From: Pacificimonas flava
Lineage (GTDB): Bacteria; Pseudomonadota; Alphaproteobacteria; Sphingomonadales; Sphingomonadaceae
Direction of reading: 5' to 3'
DNA: 64,000 nucleotides
NCBI RefSeq assembly: GCF_000342165.1
Contig: NZ_AMRV01000003.1
Coordinates: forward strand, 186,001 to 250,000
Position numbers and translations under genes: made by a program. Of this stretch, positions 53,603 to 63,565 are shown one piece after another (position 1 is the first letter of the stretch; every line of letters begins with the position of its first letter). A model generated the notes under the pieces. That model had not been told where the DNA came from, made no database searches, and was given only the letters and a program-made list of their open reading frames with translations.

Positions 53603-54320
53603 CCGTGAACGTAGCAGAAAGCTCAAAACGCGGCGCAGGATGAGTGAGTCTTGCGAAAGAGGCAAGCCGCCCCCCGCTCCAGGTTTTTCGGATCATGATT
53701 AGAACTGGCTCGCATGAATCGAGCTCAAGCCGTTCACAGGTGAGTTTATCGGGCATACGCGCCCGCACAACATGCTCAACTCGCTCCAGTGGTGCGACAC
53801 GGGTAAGATACTCGTTCGGCGTCGTCTGCGCAAAATCTATTTTCCCATATTCGGGCGCAATCGCCGCGAGAACAAGGCGATCTTCAAGCTGGATAGGCAC
53901 GCCGCCCTCATGGTGGACGATAATCGAATGAAAGACTTTCGTGGATAGCGGCACTCCCAGAAGTGCAGCGTTCGTCACGTTTGCCTTACCGCCCTTGTTT
54001 TTTAGCACCTGAGCCGAATATTTGTGGCCGCGCCCCCTTATCTCCTCAGCAATATTGCGGATTTCGATCATGTGACCCACCGGGGCCGGTTCAGCCACAA
54101 ACGATCCGATGCCACTGCGCCTGATAATGCGGCCCGCAGCCTGCAATTCTCGGAGTGCGCGATTGGCTGTCATGCGTGACACGTCGAAAGCCTGCACCAA
54201 CTCCGATTCCGATGGCAAACGATCACCGGGAACAAGACGCCCGCTGTCAATAGACTCAAGTATCGACTGTTTTATGGCAGCGTAACGCGGCGTTCCTCTG
54301 CTCCCCTCGGTATAAACCAT
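53574..54320 (-). CDS. hutC: HutC, GntR-family histidine-utilisation repressor (first cluster)
   Basis: The 248-residue regulator has a GntR winged helix (YAAIKQSILESIDSGRLVPGDRLPSESELVQAFDVSRMTANRALRE) and a UTRA effector domain (HSIIVHHEGGVPIQLEDRLV to LTHPAPRFELSATF). HutC binds TGTA-N2-TACA sites and is released by urocanate. Such sites precede the receptor and the hutF/hutI pair. The palindrome CCGTATACGG (54353-54362), 33 bases before its own start, is not the same site. It differs strongly from the second HutC in the window. Confidence 0.92.
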   Translation of the reverse strand: MVYTEGSRGTPRYAAIKQSILESIDSGRLVPGDRLPSESELVQAFDVSRMTANRALRELQAAGRIIRRSGIGSFVAEPAPVGHMIEIRNIAEEIRGRGHKYSAQVLKNKGGKANVTNAALLGVPLSTKVFHSIIVHHEGGVPIQLEDRLVLAAIAPEYGKIDFAQTTPNEYLTRVAPLERVEHVVRARMPDKLTCERLELDSCEPVLIMIRKTWSGGRLASFARLTHPAPRFELSATFTVNGSANASR

Positions 54321-54576
54321 TTAATTCTCAGCACCCTGCAATCTTCGTGGACCCGTATACGGAAGTTAAGGTGCGACGTCAGGGCATCGCCGGGCGCAAA
54401 ATTGCCGAAGACGCATTTAGCGGCGTTGCCGAAGCGTTTAGCACCGTGGAAGGGGCAATATCTACCATTCATAGAGTCCGTTAATAATCATCATGTGGCA
54501 TAACGACCCCCATACCCGCCGCAGGCTAGGTCACATACCCATAAGCAGGATTCTCGAGGGCCTTGATTTCTGATTT

Positions 54577-54664
54577 AGTGTTTCCCGGAAGGGAAACACT
54601 GATGGCGCGCTTTGATTTGACGGATCTCGAGTGGTTGGTGATCCAGCCGCTGCTACGACCTAAT
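54577..54664 (+). mobile_element. IS5-type transposase N-terminal fragment
   Basis: ATG 54602 reads MARFDLTDLEWLVIQPLLRP, the conserved start of IS5-family transposases, then the frame loses similarity at about 54664. Directly upstream, AGTGTTTCCC (54577-54586) and GGGAAACACT (54591-54600) form a perfect ten-base inverted repeat. The catalytic part is gone. The fragment lies between the two hut clusters. Confidence 0.7.
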
Positions 54665-55116
54665 TTGGTGTTACGTCATAGACTCCAGAAAATGCAACAG
54701 AACGCCATAGTCTCAACCGCTACAGATTGCGAAACCGCTCAGATTGTTAAAGGTGGGCCGCGAACGGACCGTCCAGCTTGAATAATTAGACCCGTAGATC
54801 CCGCCATTTTGCTACCAACACAAAGTGCACACTACAGAGCCTTTCGGCTGCCCTCGCCCCTAGATACTTCTTTGCAATGCACGCCAGACGAACGAATTAG
54901 CCGACGCTTTTTGATATTCGTTGAGAAACTGCGGGGGAGTACCCCGCTCAGGAACTCTTACGAGAACCTAAAATTTAATTTTCACGGTAAATCGATGAAG
55001 CGTTATCGCGAAGAGAAAGGCCGGTTTATCAGAAACACTTTCGGTGAGAATTAAAGCGGTCAGTCCGCAATCGCCCCGCTTCGGCCGTCAAAGTGTTTAG
55101 GCTAAGTCATGCCTAC
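54665..55116. other. Intergenic scar with no recognisable gene
   Basis: About 450 AT-richer bases follow the IS fragment. A plus-strand frame of 81 codons ending at 55054 closes with KRYREEKGRFIRNTFGEN, but it is not recognised and has no ribosome-binding site. The region is where a RES-type toxin would normally stand beside the antitoxin; none is present. Confidence 0.4.
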
Positions 55117-55626
55117 TCAAGCGTAGCCGCCAACAGCGACGCGGTCCAAATACCTACAAACGGCGTCCGCTTTTCCGTTCTTGACCAACGCCTCAGCGGT
55201 TCTTCCAAGCGGAGGTATTGGTTCGGATCGGTACCAAGCCAAAGCCTGATTGGTACCGCCTGTCCACTCTATTACTCGCGATATGATCTCCAACATCTCT
55301 CTAACTCTCGACTGGGTACGGGGAGCAGTTTGTTGATCGGCCTTGCTGACTGCTACGAAGTTGAGGCCAGTTATCTTCGCCAACTGGCCCTTGGTAACGT
55401 GGAACCCATCTGTCACTCGATCAAGATCGATTAGGCCGGCCTCGTCAAAGTAATGCGTCATTCCAGTGCCAGCGAGTTTTCCTCTCTCTGAAAGTGTTTT
55501 GTTTGCACCCCCTTCCTCACAATGTGCTCCCTCATTGGGCACCGCCCCACGCGACGCAACGTCACTTCGGTCGCCGGCATTTCCCGAAGCTCCAAGCTGG
55601 CAGCCATTCTTCAGATCAGCGGCCAT
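55117..55626 (-). CDS. DUF2384 (MbcA/ParS/Xre) antitoxin-like protein
   Basis: The 169-residue protein has a helix-turn-helix (VTKGQLAKITGLNFVAVSKA) followed by the C-terminal DUF2384 domain (AWYRSEPIPPLGRTAEALVKNGKADAVCRYLDRVAVGG). ParS/MbcA-type antitoxins bind and neutralise RES toxins that degrade NAD and repress their own promoters. AAGGA stands seven bases before ATG 55626, so the 55-residue N-terminal extension is probably translated. A 16-bp palindrome upstream may be its operator. No RES toxin is seen downstream, so it is an orphan; the toxin was probably lost when the scar formed. Confidence 0.75.
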   Translation of the reverse strand: MAADLKNGCQLGASGNAGDRSDVASRGAVPNEGAHCEEGGANKTLSERGKLAGTGMTHYFDEAGLIDLDRVTDGFHVTKGQLAKITGLNFVAVSKADQQTAPRTQSRVREMLEIISRVIEWTGGTNQALAWYRSEPIPPLGRTAEALVKNGKADAVCRYLDRVAVGGYA

Positions 55627-55662
55627 TGCCTCATCCTTCTGATATGGTGGACCATGCCCAAG

Positions 55663-55678
55663 ACATTCTACAGAATGT
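55663..55678. promoter_or_regulatory. 16-bp palindrome upstream of the antitoxin gene
   Basis: ACATTCT-AC-AGAATGT is a perfect inverted repeat 37 bases before the antitoxin start. Antitoxins of this type repress their own promoters through such sites. Confidence 0.55.
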
Positions 55679-56171
55679 TTAGGTAGAGGCGACCCTGAGA
55701 AAATGTCGCGATTCCCGAATTCAAGGCAGTACAGCCGCTCGAATAACTGACATGCTGCAGATCGAGAGTTCTCCCGGGAACGCTGTCGATAACCATACGT
55801 AATTGCTCATTAGCGATCAGCCCGCTTTCACCACCTCATCCGCTAACATAGGACTTGCTGCAATCAGTCCAATGGTTGTCGTTCCGATAATGGCAGACCA
55901 CGCAGACAAAACTGCTAGCTAAAGCTCAGCTTCGCAGTGGTACATAAGAGTGATCCACATAAGCCCTTACAAGGCCCGCTCCGTCATTCATAAGAATTTG
56001 ATTTTGATGGTAACTTTTTATGATCGCCCCCTCCCGTAGGGGTCACCATTCTTCCGAGCCTCCGCGCTTCATAGCCGGAACCATGGGAAGGGCGGGCAGC
56101 CCAATCTGCACGCCTGTTTACGAAAGCTTTGGATGCCCCCGTTACGGGCGGCACCGAGAGGTTTGTCCTTC
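55679..56171. other. Intergenic region downstream of second hutU
   Basis: About 490 bases with no supported gene. It is AT-richer than the flanking hutU and contains short broken frames. It marks the edge between the scar and the second hut cluster. Confidence 0.4.
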
Positions 56172-57833
56172 CTACGACCTGGCGACGCTTGGCAGGTCGA
56201 GGCCCGCTGTCTTCGCGCATTCGATGGCGAGGTCGTAGCCGGCGTCGGCATGGCGCATGACGCCGGTGGCCGGGTCGTTCCACAGGACCCGTTGCAGACG
56301 CGTTGCGGCGTCCTCCGTTCCGTCTGCGACGATGACCATGCCGGCGTGCTGCGAATAGCCCATGCCGACGCCGCCGCCATGATGCAGGGACACCCAGGTC
56401 GCGCCTGACGCGGTGTTGAGAAGCGCATTGAGGAGCGGCCAGTCCGAGACGGCGTCGGTGCCGTCGCGCATCGCCTCCGTTTCCCGATTGGGACTGGCGA
56501 CGGAACCGGAATCGAGGTGATCGCGGCCGATAACGATGGGCGCCTTCAGCTCGCCCGTTCGAACCATCTCGTTGAAGGCGAGGCCAAGCCGGTGACGGTC
56601 CCCAAGGCCCACCCAGCAGATACGCGCGGGCAAACCCTGAAAGCGGATCTTCTCGCGCGCCATGTCGAGCCAGTTGTGGAGGTGCTGGTCGTCCGGCATC
56701 AATTCCTTCACCTTCGCATCAGTTCGGTAGATGTCTTCCGGATCGCCGGAGAGCGCCGCCCAGCGAAACGGACCGATGCCGCGGCAGAAGAGAGGGCGGA
56801 TGTAGGCCGGCACGAAACCGGGGAAATCGAAAGCGTCCAAAACCCCCTCGTCGAGCGCCATCTGCCTGATATTGTTACCGTAGTCCACGGTGGGAACGCC
56901 CGCCTTCCAAAAGTCCAGCATCGCGCGGACGTGCACGGCCATGGAAGCGCGCGCAGCACGGTCCACGGCCGCGGGGTCGTTCTGGCGCTCCGCGAACCAG
57001 CGATCGAGGCTCCATCCCTGCGGCAGATAACCGTTCACGGGATCGTGCGCCGACGTCTGGTCGGTCACCAGGTCCGGTTGCACGCCGCGGCGCACAAGCT
57101 CCGGATAGATATCGGCGGCGTTGGCGCAGAGCCCCACGGACAGCGGTTCGCGCGCGTTCGTGACGAGGTCCAGCGCCTCGTCCAAGGTCTTGGCTTCCAC
57201 ATCCAGATAGCCGGTTTCCAGACGCATGGCGATGCGGCTGGGCTGGCATTCGACGGCAAGACAGGAGGCCCCGGCCATCGTCGCGGCGAGCGGCTGCGCC
57301 CCGCCCATGCCGCCAAGGCCGGCGGTCAGGATCCAGCGGCCCGACAGGTCGCCGCCATAATGCTGGCGGCCGGCCTCCACGAAGGTTTCGTACGTGCCCT
57401 GAACGATGCCCTGGCTGCCGATGTAGATCCAGCTTCCGGCCGTCATCTGGCCGTACATCATCAGGCCCTTGCGATCGAGTTCGTGGAAATGCTCCCAAGT
57501 CGCCCACTTGGGAACGAGGTTGGAATTGGCGATGAGGACGCGGGGTGCCATGGCGTGCGTGCGAAACACGCCCACGGGCTTGCCGGACTGAACCAGCAGC
57601 GTCTCGTCGTCCGCCAGCCGCTTCAGCACGTCGACGATGCGGTCGAAGCTTTCCCAGTCGCGCGCGGCGCGGCCGATGCCGCCATAGACGACCAGTTCGT
57701 TCGGCGCCTCCGCCACGCGCGGGTCGAGATTGTTCATCAGCATGCGCAGCGGCGCTTCGGCGAGCCAGGATTTGGCATTCAGCGTGGTTCCGGTGGGCGC
57801 GGCGATGCGACGCTGATTGTCCGTGCGGGTCAT
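56172..57833 (-). CDS. hutU: Urocanate hydratase (second cluster)
   Basis: The 553-residue enzyme is full-length, with NAD motif [31 protein letters not shown] and the C-terminal [19 protein letters not shown]. It is clearly homologous to the first copy, with long identical blocks, but differs at many positions (for example [20 protein letters not shown] against the first copy's start) and is more GC-rich. It overlaps hutG by four bases and is last in the hutIHGU operon. Its catalysed step is the hydration of urocanate. Confidence 0.95.
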   Translation of the reverse strand: MTRTDNQRRIAAPTGTTLNAKSWLAEAPLRMLMNNLDPRVAEAPNELVVYGGIGRAARDWESFDRIVDVLKRLADDETLLVQSGKPVGVFRTHAMAPRVLIANSNLVPKWATWEHFHELDRKGLMMYGQMTAGSWIYIGSQGIVQGTYETFVEAGRQHYGGDLSGRWILTAGLGGMGGAQPLAATMAGASCLAVECQPSRIAMRLETGYLDVEAKTLDEALDLVTNAREPLSVGLCANAADIYPELVRRGVQPDLVTDQTSAHDPVNGYLPQGWSLDRWFAERQNDPAAVDRAARASMAVHVRAMLDFWKAGVPTVDYGNNIRQMALDEGVLDAFDFPGFVPAYIRPLFCRGIGPFRWAALSGDPEDIYRTDAKVKELMPDDQHLHNWLDMAREKIRFQGLPARICWVGLGDRHRLGLAFNEMVRTGELKAPIVIGRDHLDSGSVASPNRETEAMRDGTDAVSDWPLLNALLNTASGATWVSLHHGGGVGMGYSQHAGMVIVADGTEDAATRLQRVLWNDPATGVMRHADAGYDLAIECAKTAGLDLPSVARS

Positions 57834-58627
57834 GATCGTCCTTTTGCAAAATCGAGGGCGGCGGCGAGGACGTCGCCAAGCACCGCGCGAAGCGGCGCGG
57901 CGCGTTCCGGATCATAGGTGGGCGGCCAGTTTCTTTCGTCCGGCACAGCCTCCGGCTCCGCCAGATAGGCGCGCATGGCGATTTCCATCTGCACGGCGTG
58001 AATGCCCTCTTCCGGTCGGCCATAGTGGCGCGTCGTCCAGCCGCCGCGAAAACGCCCGTTCAGGACATGCGGCCGAACCGATGCCGCATTCACGACCGCA
58101 TCGCTGAGCGCGCCATCGCAGGTGCGGCCGCCATCGGTGCCGATGTTGAGTTCCGGCAGCTCTCCCTCGAACAGGCGCGGAACCCGGCTGCGGATCGAAT
58201 GGCAGTCATAGACGACGATCCGGTCGTGCATTGCGCGAAGTCGCTCCACCTCCCCCGACAGAGCGTCGTGATAGGGATGAAACCAGGCCTGCCGGCGGGC
58301 GGCGACCTCCGGGGCGTGGCCGGGCCAGTAAAGCGGCTCTCCGTCGAACGTCTCTGCCGGGCACAGGCCCGTCGTCGCCTGGCCGGGATAGAGCGACTCG
58401 TCCGAAGGCGGCCGGTTGCAGTCGATGACGCTGCGCGACATGTCGGTCCACACCATCGTCGCATCGGCGAGCCCTTCATACAGGCTGCGAATGTGCCAGT
58501 CCGCATCGCGGCGGGCGAGCCACAGCGAGCGGAACTCGGGCTGCAGTTCCGCCGGTATATCCGTGCCGCCATGCGGGAAGGCTAGGATGAGCGGACTGTC
58601 GCCGGGGTCGACGTGCAGCCAGGTCAC
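57830..58627 (-). CDS. hutG: N-formylglutamate amidohydrolase (second cluster)
   Basis: The 265-residue enzyme has FGase motifs [49 protein letters not shown] and [20 protein letters not shown] with LNIGTDGG. It shares the TTGLCP motif with the first copy but the two are only moderately alike. It overlaps the hutH stop and the hutU start by four bases each, so it is tightly coupled in the hutIHGU operon. It makes glutamate and formate. Confidence 0.9.
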   Translation of the reverse strand: MTWLHVDPGDSPLILAFPHGGTDIPAELQPEFRSLWLARRDADWHIRSLYEGLADATMVWTDMSRSVIDCNRPPSDESLYPGQATTGLCPAETFDGEPLYWPGHAPEVAARRQAWFHPYHDALSGEVERLRAMHDRIVVYDCHSIRSRVPRLFEGELPELNIGTDGGRTCDGALSDAVVNAASVRPHVLNGRFRGGWTTRHYGRPEEGIHAVQMEIAMRAYLAEPEAVPDERNWPPTYDPERAAPLRAVLGDVLAAALDFAKGRS

Positions 58628-60141
58628 TCGGCGAGCCCGGGCAGATCCAGCGACGCGATCAGCGCCCCGGAACGAACGATGGAGATGGCGGTCTCGATGT
58701 CGGGCGCCATGTGCCGGTCGTCCTGCAGCATCGGCACGGCCGCGCGCAGGGCGGCGCGTGCCGCATCCACCGGGGCGCTGGCCGCAAGCCCCTCATGAAA
58801 ATCGCACCCCTGAGCGCCGGCCAGCAATTCTATGCCGAGAATGGCATCGACATTCGCAGCCATCGCCGCCAGCCGGCGCGCGCCGTGTGCGGCCATGCTG
58901 ACATGATCCTCCTGATTGGCGGAGGTGGGAATGGAATCGACGCTGGCCGGGGTCGCCCGCTGCCGGTTTTCCGCCACCAGTGCGGCCGCCGTCACCTGCG
59001 GAATCATGAAGCCCGAATTGAGGCCCGGTTTCGGCGTCAGAAAGGCGGGCAGGCCCGACAGCGCCGGATCGACCAGCATGGCGATGCGCCGCTCCGACAG
59101 ATTGCCGATCTCGCACAGCGCCAGCGCGATCATGTCGGCCGCGAAGGCAACCGGCTGCGCGTGAAAGTTCCCGCCCGACAGCGCCTCATCCGTGTCCGCA
59201 AAGATCAGCGGATTGTCGGATACGCCGTTCGCCTCCGCCGTCACCGTCGCCGCCGCCTGCCTGAGAAGGTCGAGCACCGCGCCCATGACCTGTGGCTGAC
59301 AGCGCAGGCAGTAGGGATCCTGCACGCGAATATCGCCGGTCCGGTGCGATGCGCGAATTTCCGACCCTTGCATCAGCATGCGCAGGGCGGCGGCGGTCTC
59401 GATCTGCCCGGCATGACCGCGCAGCGCGTGGATACGCTGGTCGAAGGGCACATCGGAGCCCTTGGCCGCCTCCGTCGACAGAATGCCGCTGAGAAGGGCG
59501 GTCCGGTAGAGGCGCTCCGCCTCGATTAAGGCATGCAGCGCATAGGCGGCCGAAAACTGCGTGCCGTTCAGAAGCGCCAGCCCCTCCTTCGGGCCGAGTT
59601 CGAGCGGTTCGAGACCGGCGGCGGACAGGGCCTTCTCGGCGGGAACACGATTGCCGCCCACGAAAACCTCACCCACGCCCAGCATGGCGGCCGTCATGTG
59701 CGCGAGCGGGGCCAGATCCCCGGATGCGCCGACCGACCCCTGCGCCGGCACGACCGGAACGAGATTCCGCTGCAGCATCGCCAGCAGCAGGGCGACCGTT
59801 TCGGGCCGCACCCCGGACGCGCCCCGCGCCAGGCTGGCAAGTTTCAGCCCCATCATCAGCCGCGCGACAGGAACCGGCATGGGATCGCCGACGCCCGCGG
59901 CATGGCTGAGCACGATGTTGCGCTGAAGCGCCGCCAGGTCGTCATCGGCGATGCGGACGGTCGCAAGCTTACCGAAGCCTGTATTGATGCCGTAGACAGG
60001 CTCCTTCGCCGCAAGGATGCGCTCCACGGCCTGCGCGCTCTCCGCGATCTGCGGTGCCGTCTTCGGATCGAGTTCGACGGGGGTACCGTCCCGCACGTCC
60101 CGCCACTGCGCAAGGGTCATCCTGCCGGGTTCGATCAGCAT
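58624..60141 (-). CDS. hutH: Histidine ammonia-lyase (second cluster)
   Basis: The 505-residue enzyme has the MIO triad in [35 protein letters not shown] and [23 protein letters not shown] 60141 is used: it overlaps the hutI stop by seven bases and has GGAGGT about six bases upstream. The longer frame to 60225 runs inside hutI and is not believed. It deaminates histidine to urocanate. Its N-terminal sequence ([16 protein letters not shown]) is unlike that of the first copy. Confidence 0.93.
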   Translation of the reverse strand: MLIEPGRMTLAQWRDVRDGTPVELDPKTAPQIAESAQAVERILAAKEPVYGINTGFGKLATVRIADDDLAALQRNIVLSHAAGVGDPMPVPVARLMMGLKLASLARGASGVRPETVALLLAMLQRNLVPVVPAQGSVGASGDLAPLAHMTAAMLGVGEVFVGGNRVPAEKALSAAGLEPLELGPKEGLALLNGTQFSAAYALHALIEAERLYRTALLSGILSTEAAKGSDVPFDQRIHALRGHAGQIETAAALRMLMQGSEIRASHRTGDIRVQDPYCLRCQPQVMGAVLDLLRQAAATVTAEANGVSDNPLIFADTDEALSGGNFHAQPVAFAADMIALALCEIGNLSERRIAMLVDPALSGLPAFLTPKPGLNSGFMIPQVTAAALVAENRQRATPASVDSIPTSANQEDHVSMAAHGARRLAAMAANVDAILGIELLAGAQGCDFHEGLAASAPVDAARAALRAAVPMLQDDRHMAPDIETAISIVRSGALIASLDLPGLAE

Positions 60142-61334
60142 GGTGCACCTCCGTTCCTGATGCGCAGGTGAAGGGGATTGAAGCCGATGCGGTAGACGAG
60201 CTCGGACGGGTCCTCCACGTCCCATATGGCGAGATCGCAGACCTTTCCGGCCTGAAGCGTGCCGACCCTGTCCGCCAGGCCGAGCGCCGCAGCCGCGTTC
60301 ACGGTGACGCCCCGCAGCGCCTCCTCCACCGTCAGGCCGAACAGCGTCGCGCCCATATTCAGCATCAGGAGCAATGAGGTGGTCGGCGAGGTGCCGGGAT
60401 TGCAGTCCGTCGCCAGCGCGATGCGCGCGCCGTGGCGGCGCAATGCCGCAACCGGCGGGGCCTGCGTTTCCCGCATGAAATAATAGGCGCCGGGCAGGAG
60501 CACGGCGACGGTCCCGGCGGCCGCCATCTCCCGCACATCCCCTTCACTGGCATGTTCCAGATGATCCGCGGACAGGGCGCCGTGCCGTGCCGCGAGCGCG
60601 CTGCCGCTGAGCGCCGACAATTGCTCGGCGTGCAGTTTCACCGAGAGGCCGTGGTCCCGCGCGGCGCGAAAGACGCGTTCACAGTCCGCCGGGGAGAAGC
60701 CGATCCCCTCACAGAAGGCATCCACCGCCGAGGCATGCCCCGCCGCCGCCGGGATCATCTCGTTGCAGACGAGGTCGACATACGCGTCTCGCCGGTTCGC
60801 GAATTCCGGCGGCAGCGCGTGCGCGCCGAGGAAGGTCGTCTCGATGCGCACGTCCCGCCGGTCGGCAAGCGCACGCGCGGCGCGCAGCATCTTCAACTCG
60901 TCCTCGGTGGAAAGGCCGTAGCCGGACTTGATCTCGACCGTCGTCACCCCCTCGGCGATCAGCGCGTCGAGACGGGGGAGCGCTGCGTCCGTCAACGCCT
61001 CCTCGCTGGCGGCGCGAGTCGCGCGCATGGTGGAGAGAATACCGCCCCCTGCCCTCGCGATCTCCTCGTAACTCGCGCCCTCCAGGCGCATCGCCCACTC
61101 ATTCGCGCGGCTGCCGCCATGGACGAGATGGGTATGACAATCGATCAGGCCCGGCGTCACCAGTCGGCCGCCGCAATCCGTGACGTCCGAATCCCCGGCG
61201 GGTGCAGGCGCCTCCTCCATCGGGCCGGCGAAGACGATCCGGCCGCCTGATGCCGCAACCGCACCGCGCTCGATCAGGCCGAGACCATTCTCCGCCATCG
61301 TTGCGAGTCGCGCGTTCGTCCAAAGATGATCCAT
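60135..61334 (-). CDS. hutI: Imidazolonepropionase (second cluster)
   Basis: The 399-residue amidohydrolase has [38 protein letters not shown] and [20 protein letters not shown]. It is the first gene of the minus-strand hutIHGU operon and divergent from hutF, 51 bases away, with an 18-bp palindrome between them. In the first cluster hutI stands alone on the opposite strand, so the two gene orders differ. ATG 61334 is supported by the short divergent gap. Confidence 0.94.
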   Translation of the reverse strand: MDHLWTNARLATMAENGLGLIERGAVAASGGRIVFAGPMEEAPAPAGDSDVTDCGGRLVTPGLIDCHTHLVHGGSRANEWAMRLEGASYEEIARAGGGILSTMRATRAASEEALTDAALPRLDALIAEGVTTVEIKSGYGLSTEDELKMLRAARALADRRDVRIETTFLGAHALPPEFANRRDAYVDLVCNEMIPAAAGHASAVDAFCEGIGFSPADCERVFRAARDHGLSVKLHAEQLSALSGSALAARHGALSADHLEHASEGDVREMAAAGTVAVLLPGAYYFMRETQAPPVAALRRHGARIALATDCNPGTSPTTSLLLMLNMGATLFGLTVEEALRGVTVNAAAALGLADRVGTLQAGKVCDLAIWDVEDPSELVYRIGFNPLHLRIRNGGAPC

Positions 61335-61359
61335 CTGGACACAATTCCGCGATCACCCC

Positions 61360-61377
61360 ATTATGTCTAGACATAAT
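61360..61377. promoter_or_regulatory. Palindromic operator for the second HutC
   Basis: ATTATGTCTAGACATAAT is a perfect 18-bp palindrome centred on CTAG in the 51-base gap between divergent hutI and hutF. Its core TGTCTAGACA is a GntR/HutC-type site but does not fit the TGTA-N2-TACA pattern of the first cluster. It can control both arms at once. Confidence 0.8.
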
Positions 61378-61385
61378 ATCGAAGG

Positions 61386-62744
61386 ATGCGGATGACCGGC
61401 TACTGGTTCGAGCGTGCGTGGGTGGACGGCGGCTGGCGGGCCGGTGTGCGGCTGACCGTCGGCGACGGACGGTTCCGAACCGTCGAGACGGGGGCCGTGC
61501 CAAAGGAAGGCGACGAGCGGCACGCGGCGGGCCTGCCCGGCCTTTGCAACGTGCACAGCCACGGCTTCCAGCGCGGCATGGCCGGCCTGTCGGAGCGCCG
61601 CAGCCGGCCGGACGACAATTTCTGGAGCTGGCGGGACATCATGTACCGCTTTCTCGACCGGCTGACGCCGGAGGATGTCGCCGCGATCACCGCACAGGCC
61701 TATGCGGAAATGCTGGAGGCGGGCTTCACCCGCGTCGGCGAGTTTCACTATCTGCACAATGATCCCGCCGGCGCCTCCTATGCCAACCCGGCCGAGATGG
61801 CAGGCGCCGTGGCCGAGGCCGCCAGGGCTACCGGCATCGGCCTGACGCTGCTGCCCGTCTTCTACGCGCACGGGAGTTTCGGCGGCAGCGAACCGAGCTA
61901 CGGGCAGAGGCGTTTCCTGAACGATCCGGACAGCTTCGCGCGTCTGATGGAGGCCTCTCGCGGGACGCTCCCCGCCGGCGCGAATATAGGTGTGGCACCC
62001 CATTCGCTGCGCGCCGCCACGCCGGAAGAAATCGAGTGCCTGCTGCAGCTTTGCCCGGATGGCCCCATCCACATTCATGTGGCCGAGCAGGTGCAGGAGG
62101 TGGACGACTGCTTGGCCTGGAGCGGCGCGCGGCCGGTGGAATGGCTGCTGGACAATGCGCCTGTGGACGAGCGCTGGTGCCTGATCCACGCCACGCATAT
62201 CGATGAGGGGGAACGCCGCCGCCTGTCCGCGACAGGCGCCGTCGCCGGCCTGTGCCCGATCACGGAGGCCAATCTGGGCGACGGGATCTTTCCGGCCACC
62301 GATTATCTGCAAGATGGCGGACGCTTCGCCATCGGAACCGACAGCAACATCCAGATCGATGCGGCGGGCGAGCTTCGCGCGCTGGAATATTCGCAGCGTC
62401 TGGCGCAGCGTGCGCGGGCGCTGCTGACAAGCCAAGGTGCATCGCCGTCCGTTGGCGCCTCCCTCTATGCTGGTGCCGCGATGGGGGGAGCGCAGGCGCT
62501 GAACTGGGGAACGGGACTGGCGCCAGGACGGCCGGCCGATTTCATGTCCCTGAACATGGCGCACCCCGCCTTCGCCGCCGCCAGCGACGAAACCCGCCTC
62601 GACTGCTGGATCTTCGCCGCCGGTGCGGGCGCAATCGACAGGGTCTGGCGCGGCGGCGTTCGCTGCGTAGAGGGCGGTCACCACCACCACGCGCCTGAGA
62701 TCGCCGAGCGATATCGCCGCTGCATCGCGAGGATCACCGCTTGA
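61386..62744 (+). CDS. hutF: Formimidoylglutamate deiminase (second cluster)
   Basis: The 452-residue amidohydrolase has NVHSHGFQRGMAGL, IHIHVAEQVQEV, IHATHIDEGE and FAIGTDSNIQ, and the HutF-type NFWSWRDIMYRF. It heads the plus-strand hutFC operon. The start is ATG 61386 or the in-frame ATG at 61392; both are a few bases beyond the operator. Its stop overlaps the TTG start of hutC by four bases (TTGA). Confidence 0.93.
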   Translation: MRMTGYWFERAWVDGGWRAGVRLTVGDGRFRTVETGAVPKEGDERHAAGLPGLCNVHSHGFQRGMAGLSERRSRPDDNFWSWRDIMYRFLDRLTPEDVAAITAQAYAEMLEAGFTRVGEFHYLHNDPAGASYANPAEMAGAVAEAARATGIGLTLLPVFYAHGSFGGSEPSYGQRRFLNDPDSFARLMEASRGTLPAGANIGVAPHSLRAATPEEIECLLQLCPDGPIHIHVAEQVQEVDDCLAWSGARPVEWLLDNAPVDERWCLIHATHIDEGERRRLSATGAVAGLCPITEANLGDGIFPATDYLQDGGRFAIGTDSNIQIDAAGELRALEYSQRLAQRARALLTSQGASPSVGASLYAGAAMGGAQALNWGTGLAPGRPADFMSLNMAHPAFAAASDETRLDCWIFAAGAGAIDRVWRGGVRCVEGGHHHHAPEIAERYRRCIARITA

Positions 62745-63433
62745 AGCGCGTCAATCCCGCACGCCGCATCCAGAGCGACCTTGAGGCGGACATCCGGTCA
62801 GGACGGCTGCGACCCGGCGACCGTATCCCGATCGAACAGGACCTGGCTGGACAATATGGCTGCGCCCGCGCGACGGTCAGCAAGGCGCTGGGCGAATTGA
62901 CGGCGGCCGGCCTGATCGAGCGGCGGCGCAAGGCCGGCTCCTTCGTCGCGCATCCGCCGGTGCATTCCGCCGTCATGACCGTGCCGGACCTGGCCGAATT
63001 GATCGAAGCGCGCGGGGAGACCTATCGGTGGGAGGGCCGCTCGGTGCGTACGCTGGGCGACGCGAAAGACCGCGAGTCCCCTCCGGTGTTGCGGATCGAG
63101 GGGGTGCATTTCGGCGGCGACGACCCCTTCGCGCTGGAAGACCGCATCATCGAACTGTCGGAGGTGCCGTCCGCCGCGGATGTCGATTTCAAGCGGCAGG
63201 CGCCCGGAACCTGGCTGCTGGCCCAACTGCCCTGGACAGAGGCGCGCCATGCCATCCGGGCCGTCGGCGCGAAGAGCGCCGAGGCCAGGGCGCTGCAGGT
63301 CGCCGCCGGAACGGCATGCCTGGAGCTGGAACGCGACACGTGGCGCTCAGGCCGTTCGATCACGCATGTCCGGCAGCTGTTTCCCGGGGATCGGTTCGAT
63401 CTGGTCGCGGAGTTCGGCAATAGCCCTGCCTGA
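62741..63433 (+). CDS. hutC: HutC-like GntR/UTRA repressor (second cluster)
   Basis: The 230-residue regulator has a GntR winged helix (RIQSDLEADIRSGRLRPGDRIPIEQDLAGQYGCARATVSKALGE) and a UTRA domain (PFALEDRIIELSEVPSAADV to VRQLFPGDRFDLVAEF). TTG 62741 is used because it overlaps the hutF stop. The recognition helix (ARATVSKALGEL) differs from that of the first HutC (SRMTANRALREL), in line with the different operator. It probably represses its own hutFC and hutIHGU operons until urocanate binds. Confidence 0.9.
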   Translation: MKRVNPARRIQSDLEADIRSGRLRPGDRIPIEQDLAGQYGCARATVSKALGELTAAGLIERRRKAGSFVAHPPVHSAVMTVPDLAELIEARGETYRWEGRSVRTLGDAKDRESPPVLRIEGVHFGGDDPFALEDRIIELSEVPSAADVDFKRQAPGTWLLAQLPWTEARHAIRAVGAKSAEARALQVAAGTACLELERDTWRSGRSITHVRQLFPGDRFDLVAEFGNSPA

Positions 63434-63565
63434 CTTGCTCGCTTCGATCATGCGCCCCCCGGCCCCGCGGGGTGCATCCCTGTGGGCCGGAACAGGAGCA
63501 CGGACCCACCGCCCGCGCGGATCGTTCAGGGTCGGCAGCGTTTCAGGATTGAAAGAGAACAGATC

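Noticed and set aside
54353-54362. CCGTATACGG as a HutC autoregulatory site
   Set aside because: It is palindromic but does not match TGTA-N2-TACA, and it is short enough to occur by chance.
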